Notes: a model not told the origin generated them from the letters alone. Positions 30,170-40,103 are shown, counted from the first letter of the stretch. The stretch is DNA of 64,000 bases from an uncultured Shewanella sp. (GCF_947501225.1 NZ_CANMUW010000003.1:333753-397752), one strand, 5' to 3'. A program made the numbers and translations.

Positions 30170-30622
30170 ATGAACGTTATTTTACTTGATAAAATCGCTA
30201 ACCTAGGAAACCTAGGTGACCAAGTTGCAGTTAAAGCTGGTTACGCACGTAACTACCTTCTGCCACAAGGTAAAGCTGTTGTTGCTAACGCTGCTAACAC
30301 TGAAGTTTTTGAAGCACGTCGTGCTGAATTAGAAGCTAAGTTAGCTGCTGACCTGGCTGCTGCTAACGAGCGCGCTGAGAAGATCAACGCACTTGAAACT
30401 ATCGTTATCGCTTCTAAAGCTGGTGACGAAGGTAAGCTGTTCGGTTCAATTGGTAACCGTGACATCGCTGACGCAGTTACAGCTGCTGGTGCTGAACTTG
30501 CTAAGAGCGAAGTTCGTCTTCCACTGGGTGCTATCCGCACTACTGGTGAATTCGAAGTTGAAGTTCAGGTTCACACTGAAGTTAAAGCTATTGTTAAGCT
30601 TTCTGTTATTGCAGAAGACTAA
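30170..30622 (+). CDS. rplI: 50S ribosomal protein L9
   Basis: L9 has an N-terminal 23S rRNA-binding domain ([20 protein letters not shown], then [17 protein letters not shown]) joined by a long helix to a C-terminal domain ([17 protein letters not shown]). The 150-residue length is standard. It closes the rpsF-priB-rpsR-rplI operon, and a strong terminator follows. Confidence 0.98.
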   Translation: MNVILLDKIANLGNLGDQVAVKAGYARNYLLPQGKAVVANAANTEVFEARRAELEAKLAADLAAANERAEKINALETIVIASKAGDEGKLFGSIGNRDIADAVTAAGAELAKSEVRLPLGAIRTTGEFEVEVQVHTEVKAIVKLSVIAED

Positions 30623-30682
30623 TACATTAGTTTAAAGCTAAAGGACTTATATGCTCAGGCATTGAGTTTGCAGCTTTAAAAG

Positions 30683-30720
30683 AAAACACCGCACTAATCT
30701 GATTAGGCGGTGTTTTTTTA
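30683..30720 (+). terminator. rho-independent terminator after rplI
   Basis: AAAACACCGC and GCGGTGTTTT enclose the inner stem CTAATC/GATTAG, with one unpaired base on the left arm. A T run completes the signal. Confidence 0.93.
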
Positions 30721-30761
30721 TGGCTGGAATATACTGAGCTACGAGCTACGACATTTCCCGT

Positions 30762-30785
30762 GTAGGAGCGGCTTTAGCCGCGAAT
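30762..30785 (+). repeat. REP-type palindromic element, copy 2
   Basis: Identical over 24 bases to the copy at 14095-14118, in the same orientation. The flanks also resemble each other (GCTAC before; AGG and CTAG after), so the repeat unit may be about 60 bases. It lies in the 404-base gap between rplI and the S46 peptidase gene. Confidence 0.75.
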
Positions 30786-31026
30786 GATTCAGGGACTAGA
30801 TACAGGAGTGGGTAACGTTAGGCTGATAGGGCCGCGTCGGTTCCTGTTCCCGACATAAGCGACATTCCCACCATTCATGGTGGTCAGATGGCTTTATCTT
30901 TCCTGTTAGAGCGAAGCTCATCTAATAGGCGAAGCCGTCCGCGGAGCGATAGGCCAAAGGCCGTCATCTCTGTTTTTATATCTGTTTCTGGAAAGTTCAG
31001 GGCCTGGGAGTCAGGCCCCTCCAATC
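30786..31026. other. noncoding region between rplI and the S46 peptidase gene
   Basis: No gene is supported here. CCACCAT-TC-ATGGTGG at 30868-30883 is a perfect 7-bp hairpin of the same kind as those at 26.4 and 28.0 kb. GAGCGAAGCTC occurs near 30911 as a further short palindrome. No terminator with a T run for the peptidase gene was identified. Confidence 0.45.
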
Positions 31027-33249
31027 TTAATTTCTGACCAGCTCCAACTCCTGGAGCAGGTTATCTGCGTGGTCGACCTCATCCATCATCCATAGGATGT
31101 AGCGGAAGTCTACATGTACGGCACGGGTAATGGTTGGGTTGAAGAACCAGTCTTTAGTGATCGCTTCATAGGTGGAGTCGAAGTTCAGCCCCACCAGTTC
31201 GCCCTTGCCGTTAAATACCGGCGAGCCTGAGTTGCCGCCCGTGGTATCGACACTGGAGAGGAAGTTAACCGGTACCGAGTTAAACTCTTGTGGCTTATCC
31301 TGGCATGAAAACAGCCTGCATATCCAGGAACTTGGATCTTTGATCACAGAGTCTACCTTATGAGTTCCATAGCGCTGCTCAGCGATGGCATCGAGTACCT
31401 TCTTCGGTGCGTTGAAGGGTTCAACACCTGTGTGCTTAGCGGCGATCCCCTCAAGGCGTGTGAAAGGCTGCTTATAAAGTGCATCACGGGACTGATAGCC
31501 GTCAACCATGCCGTAGGTGATGCGCAACGTGCCGTTTGCATCCGGGTATACCGGCCAGCCATTGGCTTTGTTGTAGGCGATGACAGCCTTCATATAACCG
31601 GGTCTTGCCTGAGAAAGCTCACCAAGCAGGGTCTTCTTCTGCTTCTCCTGTGCCATATTGCTGTCATAGAGGGCGACAGCCAGGCGTATGAAGGGGTCAG
31701 AGCTTGTTTCAAATGCCTCGGCATCTGCCTGCATCCAGGCGAGACGTTTATCTTGATCCGTCAGTGAGGTAAGGGAGTAGAGACCATCGAGCTTATCAGA
31801 CAGGCTTACGGTTTTGTCGTCAAAGTTGAGCATGGCGTCGAATGCGTCAACGCGGTTCTTCTGCTCCATGTAGGCATTAAGATCTTGTAACCATAATCTC
31901 TTATCTACCGAGATATCGAAGCTGGAATCGATACGTTTAAGGCGTGCCTTAAACATCTTCATGTCCCGCTCCTGATAACCCTCTTCACGCTCGCTGTCGG
32001 GCTTGGTTTTCTCTTTTGCCAAACGGTAGAGCTTATTGGCAACGCCGAGCAGGGCACTGGACTGGGCATTTTCGAAGTAGTAACGAGACTGCATGCCGGT
32101 GCGTTTTTTATCTAACAGAGATTCAAGTTGCTCGAACTGGGTTTGATAGGAACGGTAGGTGGCATCGCCTGCAAGCCATTGCAGGAACGCATCTTCACGA
32201 CTCTGCTTGATGCCGGTAATATCTGTGGCTCTGAATCCGTCGAGCAGGCCGTTATACTTCTTCATGCGGTTAGCCATAGAAGCCAAGGTTCCCGCATACT
32301 TAATTGCCACATCCGGATCGGCATCGCCCATAGACGCTATGGTATCGATGCGAAGCTGGTAGCGTGAGGCGAGGGTGGGGTATAGCCAGTCACTGGCAAA
32401 CTGCAGCTCACTGGTTAAACGGTAACGACTGGTGGAGCCCGGGTAGCCGGCTACGAAGACACCATCACCGGCTTTTACGCCATCGGCATTAATCTTCAGG
32501 TAACTCTTGGGGGTATAGGGGATATTGTCTTCGGAATAAGCGGCGGGTTGACCGTCTTTACCCACATAGGCGCGCAGGAAGGTGAAGTCACCCGAATGAC
32601 GCGGGTACTCATAGTTATCGATATCGCCGCCATAGGAGCCCACGCTCTTTGGTGGTGCATAGACCAGGCGTACATCTCTGATGATCAGCTGTTTGATCAG
32701 GTAGTATTCGAGCCCGTTGTGGAAGCTGCGAACCGAGCAGCGGTAGTTCTCATCGCTCTCACACTCTTTGATAAGCGATTTTCTGTTGGATTGGATCTCT
32801 TCGTAACGTATCAGAGGGTCCTGGCTCAGGTTTTTTGTGACCAGGCCGGATACATCGGTTACCGCTTCTGTTATGTAGAGACGTTCGTTCGGACCCGCCG
32901 ATGGCTCGGCACTTTTACTCTTCGCCAGAAAGCCATCGGCAATGTAATTGTGCTCTTTTTTACTATTATATTGAATGGCTCGGTAGGCGCAGTGATGGTT
33001 TGTGACAACTAAGCCTTGGGGTGACACGAAACTGGCGGTACAATACCCCAGCCCTACAACCGCATTCATTGGATATTGAGTGAGATCGGCAAGTTGTTTT
33101 GCTGGTATCTCAATGCCTCTTTCGTTAAGTTTCTTTGCGATAGAGGGCATTTGATAAGGTTGCCATTGGCCCTCATCTGCATGTGCGTCGATAGATGCCA
33201 ATACGACACCAGATGACAGCACCACTGCTGAGATCAATGCATTGCGCAT
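31027..33249 (-). CDS. S46-family dipeptidyl-peptidase (DPP7/DPP11-like)
   Basis: S46 enzymes are periplasmic serine exopeptidases that remove N-terminal dipeptides. The 740-residue protein has a signal peptide (SAVVLSSGVVLASIDAHA), the catalytic His region VVTNHHCAYR at 81-90, the Asp region GGDIDNYEYPRHSGDF and catalytic Ser674 in TTGGNSGSPVF. The residue 18 after that Ser sets S1 specificity: Gly in DPP7 (hydrophobic P1) and Arg in DPP11 (acidic P1), as I recall. Here it is Ser692 (LNFDSTYEA), so subtype cannot be assigned. Divergent from dnaB. Confidence 0.92.
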   Translation of the reverse strand: MRNALISAVVLSSGVVLASIDAHADEGQWQPYQMPSIAKKLNERGIEIPAKQLADLTQYPMNAVVGLGYCTASFVSPQGLVVTNHHCAYRAIQYNSKKEHNYIADGFLAKSKSAEPSAGPNERLYITEAVTDVSGLVTKNLSQDPLIRYEEIQSNRKSLIKECESDENYRCSVRSFHNGLEYYLIKQLIIRDVRLVYAPPKSVGSYGGDIDNYEYPRHSGDFTFLRAYVGKDGQPAAYSEDNIPYTPKSYLKINADGVKAGDGVFVAGYPGSTSRYRLTSELQFASDWLYPTLASRYQLRIDTIASMGDADPDVAIKYAGTLASMANRMKKYNGLLDGFRATDITGIKQSREDAFLQWLAGDATYRSYQTQFEQLESLLDKKRTGMQSRYYFENAQSSALLGVANKLYRLAKEKTKPDSEREEGYQERDMKMFKARLKRIDSSFDISVDKRLWLQDLNAYMEQKNRVDAFDAMLNFDDKTVSLSDKLDGLYSLTSLTDQDKRLAWMQADAEAFETSSDPFIRLAVALYDSNMAQEKQKKTLLGELSQARPGYMKAVIAYNKANGWPVYPDANGTLRITYGMVDGYQSRDALYKQPFTRLEGIAAKHTGVEPFNAPKKVLDAIAEQRYGTHKVDSVIKDPSSWICRLFSCQDKPQEFNSVPVNFLSSVDTTGGNSGSPVFNGKGELVGLNFDSTYEAITKDWFFNPTITRAVHVDFRYILWMMDEVDHADNLLQELELVRN

Positions 33250-33355
33250 GTTCGTTCCTTGTTTCTGTTGTATGGAGAGGAACTCATGGGTTCCGTTTTT
33301 GTTTGATCACGTTTTATACCATATTTTGCTTTACTGTTGGGAGTTTGGAAATTTA

Positions 33356-34762
33356 ATGTCACAACAAGGTGCCTTCAAGGCTAAAAAGAAGCCCACAGAT
33401 ATCCAGATGGATGCACTCAAGTTACCCCCGCACTCCCTTGAGGCGGAGCAGTCGGTACTCGGCGGCTTGATGCTGGATTCTGATGCATGGGATCGAGTGG
33501 CTGAATCCGTTGTGGCGGACGATTTCTATTCACGCTCACATCGCATGATATTTACCGCGATGGAGACTCTGGTCGCTGCAGGTCAGCCAATAGATCTGAT
33601 CACCGTTTCTGAACAGTTAGAAGTTGAAGACCAGCTGGAGGAGGCTGGTGGCTTCGCCTATTTGGGGGAGATAGCCAAGAATACCCCGAGTGCGGGTAAT
33701 ATTCTCTCCTATGGTGAGATTGTCCGTGAGCGTGCAATCGTGCGCGAGATGATTAAGGTTGCCAATGAGATCGCCGATGCCGGTTTCAACCCTGAGGGGC
33801 GTAACTCAGGCGATCTGCTGGATCTGGCTGAGACAAAAGTCTTTAAGATTGCCGAATCCCGAGCTAATGCCAACGAAGGTCCGGAGGGGATCAAGGTGAT
33901 CCTCGAAAAGACGGTCGATAAGATCGAAGAGCTCTATAACAACCCAACCAGTGGTGTGACCGGGGTTTCCAGTGGCTTTGGCGACCTCGATAAGATGACT
34001 GCGGGTTTTCAGTCCGGCGACCTGATTATCGTGGCGGCGCGTCCATCTATGGGTAAAACAACCTTCGCGATGAACCTGTGTGAGGCGGCTGCGCTAAACG
34101 AAGATAAGCCGGTACTCATCTTCAGTCTCGAGATGCCCTCGGAACAGATCATGATGCGTATGCTGGCATCCCTGGGCCGGGTCGATCAGACCAAGATCCG
34201 TACCGGTCAGCTGGACGATGATGATTGGGCTCGCGTCTCTTCGACCATGGGGATCATGCTTGAGCAGGGTAAGATGTATATCGATGATGGTTCGGGTCTG
34301 ACACCGACGGAAGTGCGAAGTCGAGCCCGTCGTATTGCCCGTGAATATGGTGGTCTGTCGATGATCATGATCGATTACCTTCAGTTGATGCAGGTGCCGG
34401 CCCTCAAGGATAACCGTACCCTGGAGATCTCAGAGATCTCACGCTCGCTCAAGGCGTTGGCCAAAGAGCTTGAGATCCCGGTTATTGCACTTTCGCAGCT
34501 TAACCGTTCATTGGAGCAACGTGCCGATAAACGCCCGGTTAACTCAGACCTTCGTGAATCGGGAGCGATTGAGCAAGATGCGGATTTGATCATGTTTATC
34601 TATCGTGATGAAGTGTATAACGATGACACCGAAGATAAAGGTACCGCAGAGATCATTATCGGTAAGCAACGTAACGGTCCTATCGGGCGGGTACGCCTGA
34701 CATTCCAGGGCCAGTTCTCCCGTTTCGACAACTATGCCGGTCCGCAGTTCGAAGAGGATTAA
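33356..34762 (+). CDS. dnaB: replicative DNA helicase DnaB
   Basis: DnaB is the hexameric 5'-3' helicase that unwinds the replication fork and recruits primase. Starting at the ATG at 33356 (MSQQGAFKAKKK) gives 468 residues, near the E. coli length of 471; the longer upstream frame overlaps the divergent peptidase start. The N-terminal domain (PPHSLEAEQSVLGGLMLD) is followed by the RecA-like domain with Walker A ARPSMGKTTFAM and MIMIDYLQLM. No intein is present. alr follows. Confidence 0.97.
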   Translation: MSQQGAFKAKKKPTDIQMDALKLPPHSLEAEQSVLGGLMLDSDAWDRVAESVVADDFYSRSHRMIFTAMETLVAAGQPIDLITVSEQLEVEDQLEEAGGFAYLGEIAKNTPSAGNILSYGEIVRERAIVREMIKVANEIADAGFNPEGRNSGDLLDLAETKVFKIAESRANANEGPEGIKVILEKTVDKIEELYNNPTSGVTGVSSGFGDLDKMTAGFQSGDLIIVAARPSMGKTTFAMNLCEAAALNEDKPVLIFSLEMPSEQIMMRMLASLGRVDQTKIRTGQLDDDDWARVSSTMGIMLEQGKMYIDDGSGLTPTEVRSRARRIAREYGGLSMIMIDYLQLMQVPALKDNRTLEISEISRSLKALAKELEIPVIALSQLNRSLEQRADKRPVNSDLRESGAIEQDADLIMFIYRDEVYNDDTEDKGTAEIIIGKQRNGPIGRVRLTFQGQFSRFDNYAGPQFEED

Positions 34763-34828
34763 TCGCGAGCTATTGTTGGTTTATCGACGGCAATAGTTGA
34801 TGGTTACTCCGTCTAAAATTAAACTTGA

Positions 34829-34864
34829 TTCACTTAGTTATCCCTCGATTGATAACTAAGTGAA
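34829..34864. promoter_or_regulatory. 14-bp perfect inverted repeat between dnaB and alr
   Basis: TTCACTTAGTTATC and GATAACTAAGTGAA pair perfectly around an 8-base loop (CCTCGATT). No T run follows on either side, so it is not a classical terminator. It may be an operator for alr or an mRNA structure. Confidence 0.5.
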
Positions 34865-34947
34865 CTCATTGTAGAGTCGACACTCATATCAGTTTTACAA
34901 GCCGGTACAAGCGTTGAGACTTGTTACTAACAGATTAAGGTTATCGT

Positions 34948-36024
34948 TTGAAACCCTTTCCCCGTGCAGAGATCAGCAGTAGAGCACTGAAGAACAACTT
35001 AGTGCGCCTTCGAGAAATAGCCCCCGAGAGTAAAGTCATGGCAGTCGTAAAGGCCAATGGCTATGGTCACGGCTTATTAAATGTCGCCAATTGTCTGAAT
35101 GATGCGGACGGGTTCGGGCTCGCGCGTTTAGAGGAGGCGCTGGCGTTAAGAGAGGGCGGGGTTAAGTCAAAGCTGCTCCTGTTGGAGGGCTTCTTCAGGC
35201 AGGCCGATTTAACCACTCTGGTTGAACACGATATCGATACCGTTATTCATAACGAAGTTCAACTCGAGATGCTGGAGAGTGCCAGCCTGTCAAAGCCGGT
35301 AACCGTATGGTTGAAAATAGACTCAGGAATGCATCGGTTAGGTTTCACTCCCGAGCAATTTGAATCTGTCTACTCCCGCCTTAAGGCCTGTCCACAAGTT
35401 GCTAAGCCTATAAACCTGATGTCTCATTTCGCCTGTGCCGATGAGCCTGATAACGATTCGACAAAGATTCAGATGAATCTCTTCAATGAGCTTATCAAAG
35501 GTCTGCCCGGTGACCGGAGTCTGGCGAACTCGGCCGGTACCCTCTATTGGCCTGCCAGTCAGGCCGATTGGATAAGACCCGGTATCGCCCTGTATGGCGT
35601 CTCTCCCGTGACAGGGGATCTTGGGGGCAATCATGGCCTGATGCCGGCTATGGATCTGGTCTCGGAGCTTATCGCCGTTCGCGATCATAAGGCCGGTGAG
35701 CCTGTGGGTTATGGCAGCTATTGGTGTGCCAAAGAAGATACTAAGCTGGGCGTTGTGGCTATCGGTTATGGCGATGGCTATCCGCGAAACGCCCCCGAGG
35801 GCACACCCGTTTGGATCAATGGCCGGCTGGTGCCGATCGTAGGTCGGGTCTCTATGGATATGTTGACCGTAGATCTGGGGCTTAATGCCAGCGACCGTAT
35901 CGGAGATGACGCCATTTTATGGGGAAAAGCACTACCGGTAGAGGAGGTGGCGGAACACATAGGTACCATCGCTTATGAGCTCGTGACCAAGTTAACCCCT
36001 CGCGTTGCCGTATGCTTAGATTAA
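34948..36024 (+). CDS. alr: alanine racemase
   Basis: Alr interconverts L- and D-alanine with pyridoxal phosphate and supplies D-Ala for peptidoglycan. The 358-residue protein starts at a TTG ([10 protein letters not shown]). The cofactor Lys is in [10 protein letters not shown] near residue 34. The second catalytic residue, Tyr, is in the GYGSYW segment near residue 255, and [11 protein letters not shown] and SMDMLTVDL are present. Position after dnaB matches E. coli. Confidence 0.96.
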   Translation: MKPFPRAEISSRALKNNLVRLREIAPESKVMAVVKANGYGHGLLNVANCLNDADGFGLARLEEALALREGGVKSKLLLLEGFFRQADLTTLVEHDIDTVIHNEVQLEMLESASLSKPVTVWLKIDSGMHRLGFTPEQFESVYSRLKACPQVAKPINLMSHFACADEPDNDSTKIQMNLFNELIKGLPGDRSLANSAGTLYWPASQADWIRPGIALYGVSPVTGDLGGNHGLMPAMDLVSELIAVRDHKAGEPVGYGSYWCAKEDTKLGVVAIGYGDGYPRNAPEGTPVWINGRLVPIVGRVSMDMLTVDLGLNASDRIGDDAILWGKALPVEEVAEHIGTIAYELVTKLTPRVAVCLD

Positions 36025-36099
36025 GCATATAGAATAATCTCCTTTGTAGTATCGTAAGGTGGCGGGGATGCCCCGAGCGATAGCTGTCTATATAAGGTA

Positions 36100-37431
36100 T
36101 TGTTTTCATTGAATATTAAGTCGTTATGCAAGAGTGCACTATTCATTTTCGCTGCCGCTACATCCCAGCTTACCCTGGCGGGTGAGACCCGGGAAGCCGT
36201 CGCCGCCGGTCACGAAACCTTAACCTCTCAAGCTGTAAAAGGCGGGCGTAATGATTACGACGCCGACTTCGTCGCAGTGCCATTTGTCTTCTCCACTGAA
36301 ACTCTGAGTACGACTGTGGGGGGCGCCGGTGTTATTAAGCATGCCGGTCAGCCTCAAGCTTCAGTTTTCGGCATCGGCCTCTACAGTAGTAATGAAAGTT
36401 GGATCACCTATTTAGGGCTCAATAACTATCAGCTGCCCCATATGGAGCAGTGGCTCTTCTCCGGTGAATTTAGCCGTGCCAGTTATAAGGAGGGGATCTA
36501 TTTCGTACCTGAAGGTGCCAACCGGGCGAGCAGAGGTGCCAATAGTGCAGATGCGATTGCGACCAACCGGGTTATTACGGTGGGCGATGAGTTTTATGCC
36601 AAGCTGCACCTTAAGTATGTACTTCCATGGGGAAAGGGAGCTAAGGGCGCCGCACGAAGTTTGATGCCCTCTCTGGCAACAGATCCTGTCACCTGGGACC
36701 CCAGAGAATCCGGTGTAACCAGTGTGCAGCTAACCCCCTTTATTCAAACACAGGAGCTGTTGGGCTATGAGTCACTGCCGACTAAGGCACAGGGGCTAAA
36801 ATTGAAGTTTGACTGGGATAACCGGGATAATGGAAAGAACAGCACCAAGGGAGGTCGCACAAGCCTGACCCTTAGTCGCGACTTTGGGGCCAATGGCGGT
36901 GGCAGTGATGAGAGGCAGAGCTGGACCACCTGGGAGTTTGAACAGAGTGCCTTCCTCTCTATGGGAGAGAGTGATTGGTTTTCCCAGCAGGTATTGGCTC
37001 TGAATGTGTATCTCGCAGATACCCCCACCTGGAATGACTATGACTCAGGTTCACAGGCGTATCAGCGTCCCCCCTCTTTTGCCGGTATATCTCTGGGTGG
37101 GTTCGATCACTTAAGGGGCTACTCCAGCAAACAGTTTTATGGTCGCAGCGCGCTTCTCTATTCGGCCGAGTACAGGGTACAGCCCCGCTGGCAGCCACTG
37201 CAAAGCTTACCCGTGTTCAATCTTTATGATATCCCCTGGTGGCAATGGGTCGTCTTTGCCGAAACGGGACAGGTGGCCGATGAATTCAGCGCCAGTGAAC
37301 TGCATGAAGATATGAAGTGGACCTTAGGTGTCGGTGCAAGGTTTGAAGTTGAAAATGTGATCGTAAGAACTGAGTTTGCCTACGCAGAGGAGTCGACACA
37401 GTTCTGGATAATGGTTAACCAGCCCTTTTAA
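36100..37431 (+). CDS. D15/Omp85-type outer-membrane beta-barrel protein without POTRA domains
   Basis: The 443-residue protein has a signal peptide (ALFIFAAATSQLTLA) and a C-terminal barrel of the bacterial surface antigen (D15) type: GLKLKFDWDNRDNGKNSTKGG split over two blocks, GGFDHLRGYSSKQFYGR (the conserved RGY-like loop motif), and a final Phe (WIMVNQPF). No POTRA domains precede it, unlike BamA or TamA. The start is a TTG at 36100; a TTG at 36109 has better spacing to AAGG and is a possible alternative. Function unknown. Confidence 0.8.
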   Translation: MFSLNIKSLCKSALFIFAAATSQLTLAGETREAVAAGHETLTSQAVKGGRNDYDADFVAVPFVFSTETLSTTVGGAGVIKHAGQPQASVFGIGLYSSNESWITYLGLNNYQLPHMEQWLFSGEFSRASYKEGIYFVPEGANRASRGANSADAIATNRVITVGDEFYAKLHLKYVLPWGKGAKGAARSLMPSLATDPVTWDPRESGVTSVQLTPFIQTQELLGYESLPTKAQGLKLKFDWDNRDNGKNSTKGGRTSLTLSRDFGANGGGSDERQSWTTWEFEQSAFLSMGESDWFSQQVLALNVYLADTPTWNDYDSGSQAYQRPPSFAGISLGGFDHLRGYSSKQFYGRSALLYSAEYRVQPRWQPLQSLPVFNLYDIPWWQWVVFAETGQVADEFSASELHEDMKWTLGVGARFEVENVIVRTEFAYAEESTQFWIMVNQPF

Positions 37432-37505
37432 GGCGGGTTGAGCCGGGGAGATGTATGCAGGGAGGTGCCCTACATACAAGTTGGCTGCGCCATGCTATGG
37501 GGTAG

Positions 37506-37970
37506 TTAAGTTTCGAAGCAAATTTCGATATAGGCAGTACCATAAGGGCTGGCGAAAGGCATGATTATCTTCTTACCGTTGGCTTTATGCGATATGCGGT
37601 GACCCAAGCCGGATACGACTACCGGGGTGGCCATCTCAAATTCATAGCCTTTATCGCCGAGAATATTCTTCGCGCCACCTGTGACCATGTTGGTGATCTC
37701 ACCCACGAGATCGGTGATCTCTTCGTTGATCTCCCCCGGGTTCTCTCCCAACATGTTCTGCATTATCTCCAGGATAAGCCCCTGCTCGAAGGTGATCGAA
37801 AGCGAACCTTTAGTTTGCGGCCCCACCATGCCTATCAGACCCGATACATCGCCTTTTGCCAGGTTGTCAGTTTTGATTTTTGGCTTACCGGGGGTGAGTT
37901 TCATATTTGCCATCGTCGAGACGACATTGAGCAGTGATTCGAGAAACGGGTTAATGAAATTAACATTCAT
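37506..37970 (-). CDS. cheX: chemotaxis phosphatase CheX
   Basis: CheX-family proteins dephosphorylate CheY-P. The 154-residue product has the CheC/CheX phosphatase helix with the ExxN pair in LVGEITNMVTGGAKNIL near residues 88-104, preceded by the LEIMQNMLGENPGEINEEI helix. It is transcribed alone, away from the flagellar cluster, convergent with the outer-membrane protein gene. A weak hairpin (TGTATG with CATACA) at 37452-37478 separates the two. Confidence 0.88.
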   Translation of the reverse strand: MNVNFINPFLESLLNVVSTMANMKLTPGKPKIKTDNLAKGDVSGLIGMVGPQTKGSLSITFEQGLILEIMQNMLGENPGEINEEITDLVGEITNMVTGGAKNILGDKGYEFEMATPVVVSGLGHRISHKANGKKIIMPFASPYGTAYIEICFET

Positions 37971-38536
37971 ATTGGATTATCCATAGTCTTAAATATTTTA
38001 TGACGATAATTGCTGTCATTTTGAAGCTTGCCGGGCAAGCTTAAGTATGAAATTCACTGTTCGGCACATGCTTTTAAAAGGTACCCGAGACTCTGGTATT
38101 GCAAACGACAAACAGAGGTGAGCCGTCGATTCGATGCTACGGCTTTTTAAAGCCGGTCAGTCATACCTCTTTATAAAGCTTAGGCTATTTTTGCATTGCC
38201 TTCAGCATTTTCTCCCCTGCATGGTACCGCTGTTGAGGCTGTTTCTATTGATGCCATTCAGATATAGCTATTCATTATTCCATGGGTTATGGAGACCGTT
38301 CTGTGACTTCACTCCTAAAAGCCATCGATAACAGAGGTGATGGTTCGCATTATTAAGTTCTGAACCGGGAATGGTGGGATATTTGATTGGATTGAGACAA
38401 ACTTGTGTCAGCGGTGGCGTAATCCCCGGTGCATTTCATCTTCGGTCAGTGTAGAATGCGCGGCCACGCTCGTTTTATACTCAGAGCCGTATTAGTTTCA
38501 TTAAAACTGTCACCGCAAAGCAGGCCAACATAAATT
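37971..38536. other. 566-base intergenic region between cheX and dusA
   Basis: Divergent promoters for cheX and dusA should lie here. A perfect 8-bp hairpin AAGCTTGC-CGG-GCAAGCTT is at 38024-38042, about 55 bases upstream of cheX. A 65-codon frame at 38134-38331 has no ribosome site and an improbable Leu/Phe/Arg-rich product, so I do not call it. Nothing else is clear. Confidence 0.4.
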
Positions 38537-39520
38537 ATGTCATCGACTAAGCCATCAAGGATTAACCGTACCTTCTCTATCGCGCCCATGCTGGATTGGA
38601 CGGATCGTCACTACCGTTATATGGCGCGCCTGATGTCAACAGAGTTACTCCTCTATACTGAGATGGTTACCACCGGAGCGATAATCCATGGAAAGGGTGA
38701 CTACCTTGCCTATAACAGCGAGGAGCATCCTCTGGCGCTTCAACTTGGCGGTTCTAATGCTCATGATCTTGCGACCTGTGCCAAGCTCGCGGCAGAAAGG
38801 GGCTATGATGAGATAAACCTCAATGTTGGCTGCCCCTCTGACAGAGTGCAAAATGGTCGTTTCGGTGCATGCCTGATGGCTGAGCCTAAGCTTGTTGCCG
38901 AGTGCGTGACGGCGATGCGGGAGGTGGTGGATATTCCGGTAACGGTAAAAACCCGTATCGGAATCGATGAACAGGATAGCTATTCATTTCTTACCGAGTT
39001 TGTCGAGACTGTGCGTGATGCCGGTTGCGATACATTTATCGTGCACGCCAGAAAAGCCTGGTTACAAGGGTTGAGTCCCAAAGAGAATAGGGAGATACCG
39101 CCACTGGATTACGATCGTGTATATCAACTTAAGCAAGACTACCCTGAGTTGAGCATCTCGATTAATGGTGGTGTAAAGTCACTCGATGAGTGTCGTGCTC
39201 ACCTGGAAAGGTTAGATGGTGTCATGGTCGGGCGTGAAGCCTATCAAAACCCCTATATGTTAGCCGAAGTGGATCAGCAACTGTGCGGAAGTGACAGGCC
39301 CGTTTTGAGTCGGGATGCTGTTTTAGAGAAATTTATTCCCTATATAGAGAAACATCTTCAATCGGGTGGACGCCTGAATCATATCAGTCGTCATATGACC
39401 GGCTTGTTCCAGGGGGAGCCGGGGTCCCGCGCCTGGAGGCGTTATATTAGCGAAAATGCTCATAAGCCAAGGGCAGGTGTGGAAGTCATTGAGCAAGCAA
39501 GAAAAAATATGAGTCAGTAG
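38537..39520 (+). CDS. dusA: tRNA-dihydrouridine synthase A
   Basis: DusA reduces uridine 20 and 20a in tRNA D-loops using FMN and NADPH. The 327-residue protein has the N-terminal FMN site ([19 protein letters not shown]), the catalytic Cys in [19 protein letters not shown] and [16 protein letters not shown]. The FGACLM and [16 protein letters not shown] signatures are as in DusA rather than DusB or DusC. A terminator follows directly. Confidence 0.95.
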   Translation: MSSTKPSRINRTFSIAPMLDWTDRHYRYMARLMSTELLLYTEMVTTGAIIHGKGDYLAYNSEEHPLALQLGGSNAHDLATCAKLAAERGYDEINLNVGCPSDRVQNGRFGACLMAEPKLVAECVTAMREVVDIPVTVKTRIGIDEQDSYSFLTEFVETVRDAGCDTFIVHARKAWLQGLSPKENREIPPLDYDRVYQLKQDYPELSISINGGVKSLDECRAHLERLDGVMVGREAYQNPYMLAEVDQQLCGSDRPVLSRDAVLEKFIPYIEKHLQSGGRLNHISRHMTGLFQGEPGSRAWRRYISENAHKPRAGVEVIEQARKNMSQ

Positions 39521-39536
39521 TTTGTCACTTCGTAAT

Positions 39537-39567
39537 AAAAACCGCCTTTATGGCGGTTTTTTTGTTA
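39537..39567 (+). terminator. rho-independent terminator after dusA
   Basis: ACCGCC pairs with GGCGGT, flanked by A and T runs, around a TTTAT loop. Confidence 0.92.
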
Positions 39568-39606
39568 TATCTTGGCGGTTCTCATCGCAATATGGCTCCT
39601 GTTGGT

Positions 39607-39633
39607 AAATTTAACCAGCCCATGGTGAAATTT
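39607..39633. promoter_or_regulatory. dyad upstream of a sigma-54 promoter, candidate enhancer-binding site
   Basis: AAATTTAACCA and TGGTGAAATTT form an 11-bp inverted repeat with one mismatch around GCCCA. Its centre is about 140 bases upstream of the expected start of transcription from the -24/-12 element at 39734. That distance is typical of upstream activator sites for sigma-54 activators such as PspF. The activator is not known. Confidence 0.5.
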
Positions 39634-39733
39634 GCTAAAAGCGTATCAACTCCTTCGTCTGAATTGTTCTTCAAATGTTAATGAGAGTGTAAAAAACCTT
39701 CTGTATTAGTGTGTTACTTTGTTTGTGAAAAGT

Positions 39734-39749
39734 TGGCACGCTACTCGCA
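39734..39749 (+). promoter_or_regulatory. sigma-54 (-24/-12) promoter of the PspC-like operon
   Basis: TTGGCACGCTACTCGCA holds the invariant GG (39735-39736) and GC (39747-39748) separated by exactly 10 bases. Against TGGCAC-N5-TTGC only one base differs. It lies about 60 bases before the first gene of the operon. Confidence 0.65.
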
Positions 39750-39804
39750 ATACCTTATGTGTAAATAGACTAGGTCATAAGACATCACAGAAAAGGAAGG
39801 CAAC

Positions 39805-40101
39805 ATGATTAATTCAACGTTAACCCGAATAGCTAAAGTATCACTAGCCGTGGCAGTACTTATGGGAGCGAGTGTCAGTGCTCAAGCCGATACGCTTATT
39901 CCTACCGATCTAACCAGTAATATCGAGCAGAATATCTCGGCACAGATGCAAGATATGATGCAGGTCGCTCAAAGAGAGTTGAGTATGTCACTGCAGGCAC
40001 AGCTGTCAGATGTCATGTTTGAAGCCACTGCCGAAGACGATACTCAGTTGGCACAAGAGGCGACTGAGCAAGCCATAACAAGCGCGATGGTAAAGGAGTA
40101 A
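39805..40101 (+). CDS. 98-residue exported helical protein, unknown
   Basis: The ATG follows AAGGAAGG. The product has a signal peptide (VSLAVAVLMGASVSAQA) and a mature part of about 70 residues that is acidic and predicted helical (QNISAQMQDMMQVAQRELSM, LQAQLSDVMFE). No cysteines are present in the mature part. I recognise no family. It is the first gene behind a sigma-54-type promoter and is followed after 2 bases by a 35-codon gene and then by a PspC-domain gene, so a role in envelope stress is inferred from context alone. Confidence 0.75.
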   Translation: MINSTLTRIAKVSLAVAVLMGASVSAQADTLIPTDLTSNIEQNISAQMQDMMQVAQRELSMSLQAQLSDVMFEATAEDDTQLAQEATEQAITSAMVKE

Positions 40102-40103
40102 TT

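Noticed and set aside
38134-38331. 65-codon frame upstream of dusA
   Set aside because: No ribosome site and an improbable Leu/Phe/Arg-rich product; it more likely reflects AT-rich intergenic sequence.
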